Shown piece by piece: positions 16,002 through 17,503 of a stretch of 17,503 nucleotides of DNA. The first letter of the stretch is position 1, and every line of letters starts with the position of its first letter. Under the pieces are notes generated by a model. That model was not told the DNA's origin. It searched no databases and worked only from the letters and a program-made list of their open reading frames with translations. Position numbers and translations under genes: made by a program. The DNA lies in the NCBI GenBank assembly GCA_964587755.1, contig CAZPMC010000044.1, positions 1 through 17,503 on the forward strand, read 5' to 3'. This stretch comes from CAZPMC01 sp964587755 (GTDB taxonomy: Bacteria > Bacillota > Clostridia > Acetivibrionales > DTU013).

Positions 16002-17503
16002 TTGGAACATTTCGGACTAAGCGACAAGGAAGCGGCTAAAAAGCTTCTTGCTCATGGCCCTAATATATTGGCTGAAAGAAAAAAGATATCACCTGTTTCC
16101 ATTCTATTTTCCCAATTTAAAGACATTATGGTGCTTATACTTATGGCTTCTACTGCTATATCTGCATTTATCGGAGATATAACCGAGGCTATAACAATTA
16201 TTGCAATAGTCATACTAAATGCGATACTCGGCTTTGTGCAGGAATTTAGAACCGAGAAGACAATGGAGGCATTAAAAAGCCTTGCCGCTCCGACAGCAAA
16301 GGTTATAAGAAGCGGTAGGCAGGTCAGCATCCCTTCCCATCAAATCGTTCCAGGAGACATAATAATTCTTACGGCTGGCGACAGGGTACCGGCTGATGCC
16401 GCATTGATTGAGAGTATGAGCCTACAGGTGGATGAATCCCTACTTACAGGCGAGTCTGTGCCTGTAGAGAAAAAAGCGGCAGGCGGAAAGGAAGTAAAAC
16501 CCATCAAGGAAAGCAAATCCTCGAAGGTATTCATGGGGACAGCTGTTACTGGTGGCAGGGGTAAAGCAATAGTACATGCAACAGGCATGAACACTGAAAT
16601 GGGCGGTATTGCAAACCTGATACAAAGCATTGAAGAGGAGCAGACACCGCTTCAAAAAAGACTTGCCGATCTTGGCAAGCTTATTGTGACAGCTTGTCTT
16701 ATTATATGCGCTATTGTAACAGCTACCGGGATATGGAGGGGTGAGAACGCCTTCTCGATGCTGCTTTCGGGTATCAGCCTGGCAGTTGCCGCTGTTCCGG
16801 AGGGACTTCCTGCACTAGTTACAATAGCATTGGCCTTAGGTGTACGCAGAATGCTTAAGAGAAATGCACTTATAAGAAGGCTGCCGGCGGTTGAGACACT
16901 AGGGTGTGCCGGAGTGGTTTGCTCCGACAAAACCGGCACTTTAACAGAAAATAAAATGACAGTCAGAAGGATTTATTCAGCCGGAGCCATGACATATGTG
17001 AGGGACAGTTCTTCAAAAGTGAGGGACGGTTCTTCAGGAAGCTACTTCTACTTTGAAAACAGAAATGTTGATTCACTTAAGGAGAATGCTTTAAGGCTTA
17101 CTCTTGAAATTGGTGCCCTATGCAATAATGCACAGTTAAAAAAAGGCAGAAAGGGAGCGGTGGATACTTGGGAGTTTTCAGGGGACCCCACGGAAGGCGC
17201 TCTACTGGTGGCTGCGGCAAAGGCGGGGCTTACCACTGAAACTTTCAAGCCGATTTATATAAGGGTTGACGAGCTGCCCTTTGATTCAGACAGGAAATGC
17301 ATGTCTGTTGTTTGCCGGAACAATATGGGGGAAACCTTTGTTTTCACTAAAGGGGCTCCTGATGTACTATTGAGGAAATGCGACAGAATACAGGAATCAA
17401 AGGGTATCTCTTTGCTTACGGGAGAGCTGCGCTCCAAAATATTAAGGGTAAATGATGCTATGGCGGCTGATGCACACAGAGTCATTGCTACAGCTTATAA
17501 GAA
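16002..17503 (+). CDS. P-type cation-transporting ATPase (calcium type), 3' end outside window
   Basis: Five hundred residues are visible, and the gene continues past the edge. It is a type II P-type ATPase that moves cations across the membrane at the cost of ATP. Visible parts: an N-terminal cation-ATPase domain (GLSDKEAAKKLLAHGPN), helices near 45-80, the actuator domain with TGES (149-152), PEGLP (266-270) in the ion-binding fourth helix, the phosphorylation site CSDKTGTLT with Asp309, and the nucleotide-binding domain with FTKGAPD. This pattern fits calcium-transporting ATPases of the SERCA/PMCA-like group; the ion is inferred from similarity. The start is TTG 16002 with AAAGGGGTG 7 nt before it, since the in-frame GTG 15993 leads to a stop. 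The gene follows mgtC-like by 72 nt across a hairpin. Confidence 0.92.
   Translation, partial: MEHFGLSDKEAAKKLLAHGPNILAERKKISPVSILFSQFKDIMVLILMASTAISAFIGDITEAITIIAIVILNAILGFVQEFRTEKTMEALKSLAAPTAKVIRSGRQVSIPSHQIVPGDIIILTAGDRVPADAALIESMSLQVDESLLTGESVPVEKKAAGGKEVKPIKESKSSKVFMGTAVTGGRGKAIVHATGMNTEMGGIANLIQSIEEEQTPLQKRLADLGKLIVTACLIICAIVTATGIWRGENAFSMLLSGISLAVAAVPEGLPALVTIALALGVRRMLKRNALIRRLPAVETLGCAGVVCSDKTGTLTENKMTVRRIYSAGAMTYVRDSSSKVRDGSSGSYFYFENRNVDSLKENALRLTLEIGALCNNAQLKKGRKGAVDTWEFSGDPTEGALLVAAAKAGLTTETFKPIYIRVDELPFDSDRKCMSVVCRNNMGETFVFTKGAPDVLLRKCDRIQESKGISLLTGELRSKILRVNDAMAADAHRVIATAYK
16998..17039 (+). repeat. Tandem 21-bp duplication inside the ATPase gene
   Basis: Two 21-bp units (16998-17018 and 17019-17039) differ at 3 positions. 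Each begins GTGAGGGAC and contains GTTCTTCA. They encode VRDSSSK and VRDGSSG, keeping the reading frame. They sit about 25 residues after the phosphorylated aspartate, in what should be the variable start of the nucleotide-binding domain. The GGGACGGTTCTT core recalls dispersed REP-like repeats seen near Y1-type transposases in Clostridia; this link is from memory and unproven here. Confidence 0.75.

Overview
The window looks like chromosome of a Gram-positive Clostridia species. Support: strong GGAGG-type ribosome sites, TTG/GTG starts, the short HisG/HisZ form of ATP phosphoribosyltransferase, a perfect CIRCE (HrcA) operator before groES, a DUF6106-like small membrane protein and a spore/wall-type family 18 glycosidase with a copper-amine-oxidase-like N-terminal domain. 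A relative of the Acetivibrio/Ruminiclostridium cellulolytic clostridia is my guess; the genus cannot be proven here.

Layout, all genes on the + strand: (1) 1-150, a leader with two back-to-back consensus promoters and a palindrome. (2) 151-7359, a tight histidine operon hisZ-G-D-C-B-A-F-IE. It covers most of the pathway from ATP + PRPP to histidine. hisH, the glutaminase partner of HisF, is absent from its common place between hisB and hisA, and no histidinol-phosphate phosphatase is present. (3) 7360-9580, groES-groEL under a CIRCE element, closed by a strong intrinsic terminator. (4) 9592-12799, a decayed RHS/YD-repeat gene with no start codon, one frameshift and a cut C-terminus that has lost any toxin tip. 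(5) 12821-15233, a small two-helix membrane protein with its own promoter, an odd hairpin, and an anchored family 18 glycosidase. (6) 15267 to the end, an MgtC/SapB-family membrane protein, then a P-type (calcium-type) cation ATPase that runs off the window. A long inverted repeat between them overlaps the ATPase ribosome site.

Most of the window is ordinary housekeeping. The parts most worth a second look are the missing hisH beside a HisF that keeps its ammonia-gate residues, the inverted repeat that could hide the ATPase ribosome site and carries a TATAAT in its loop, the 21-bp tandem duplication inside the ATPase that resembles dispersed REP-like repeats, and the RHS remnant inserted just behind the groEL terminator. 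I did not find convincing evidence of a new multi-gene system.
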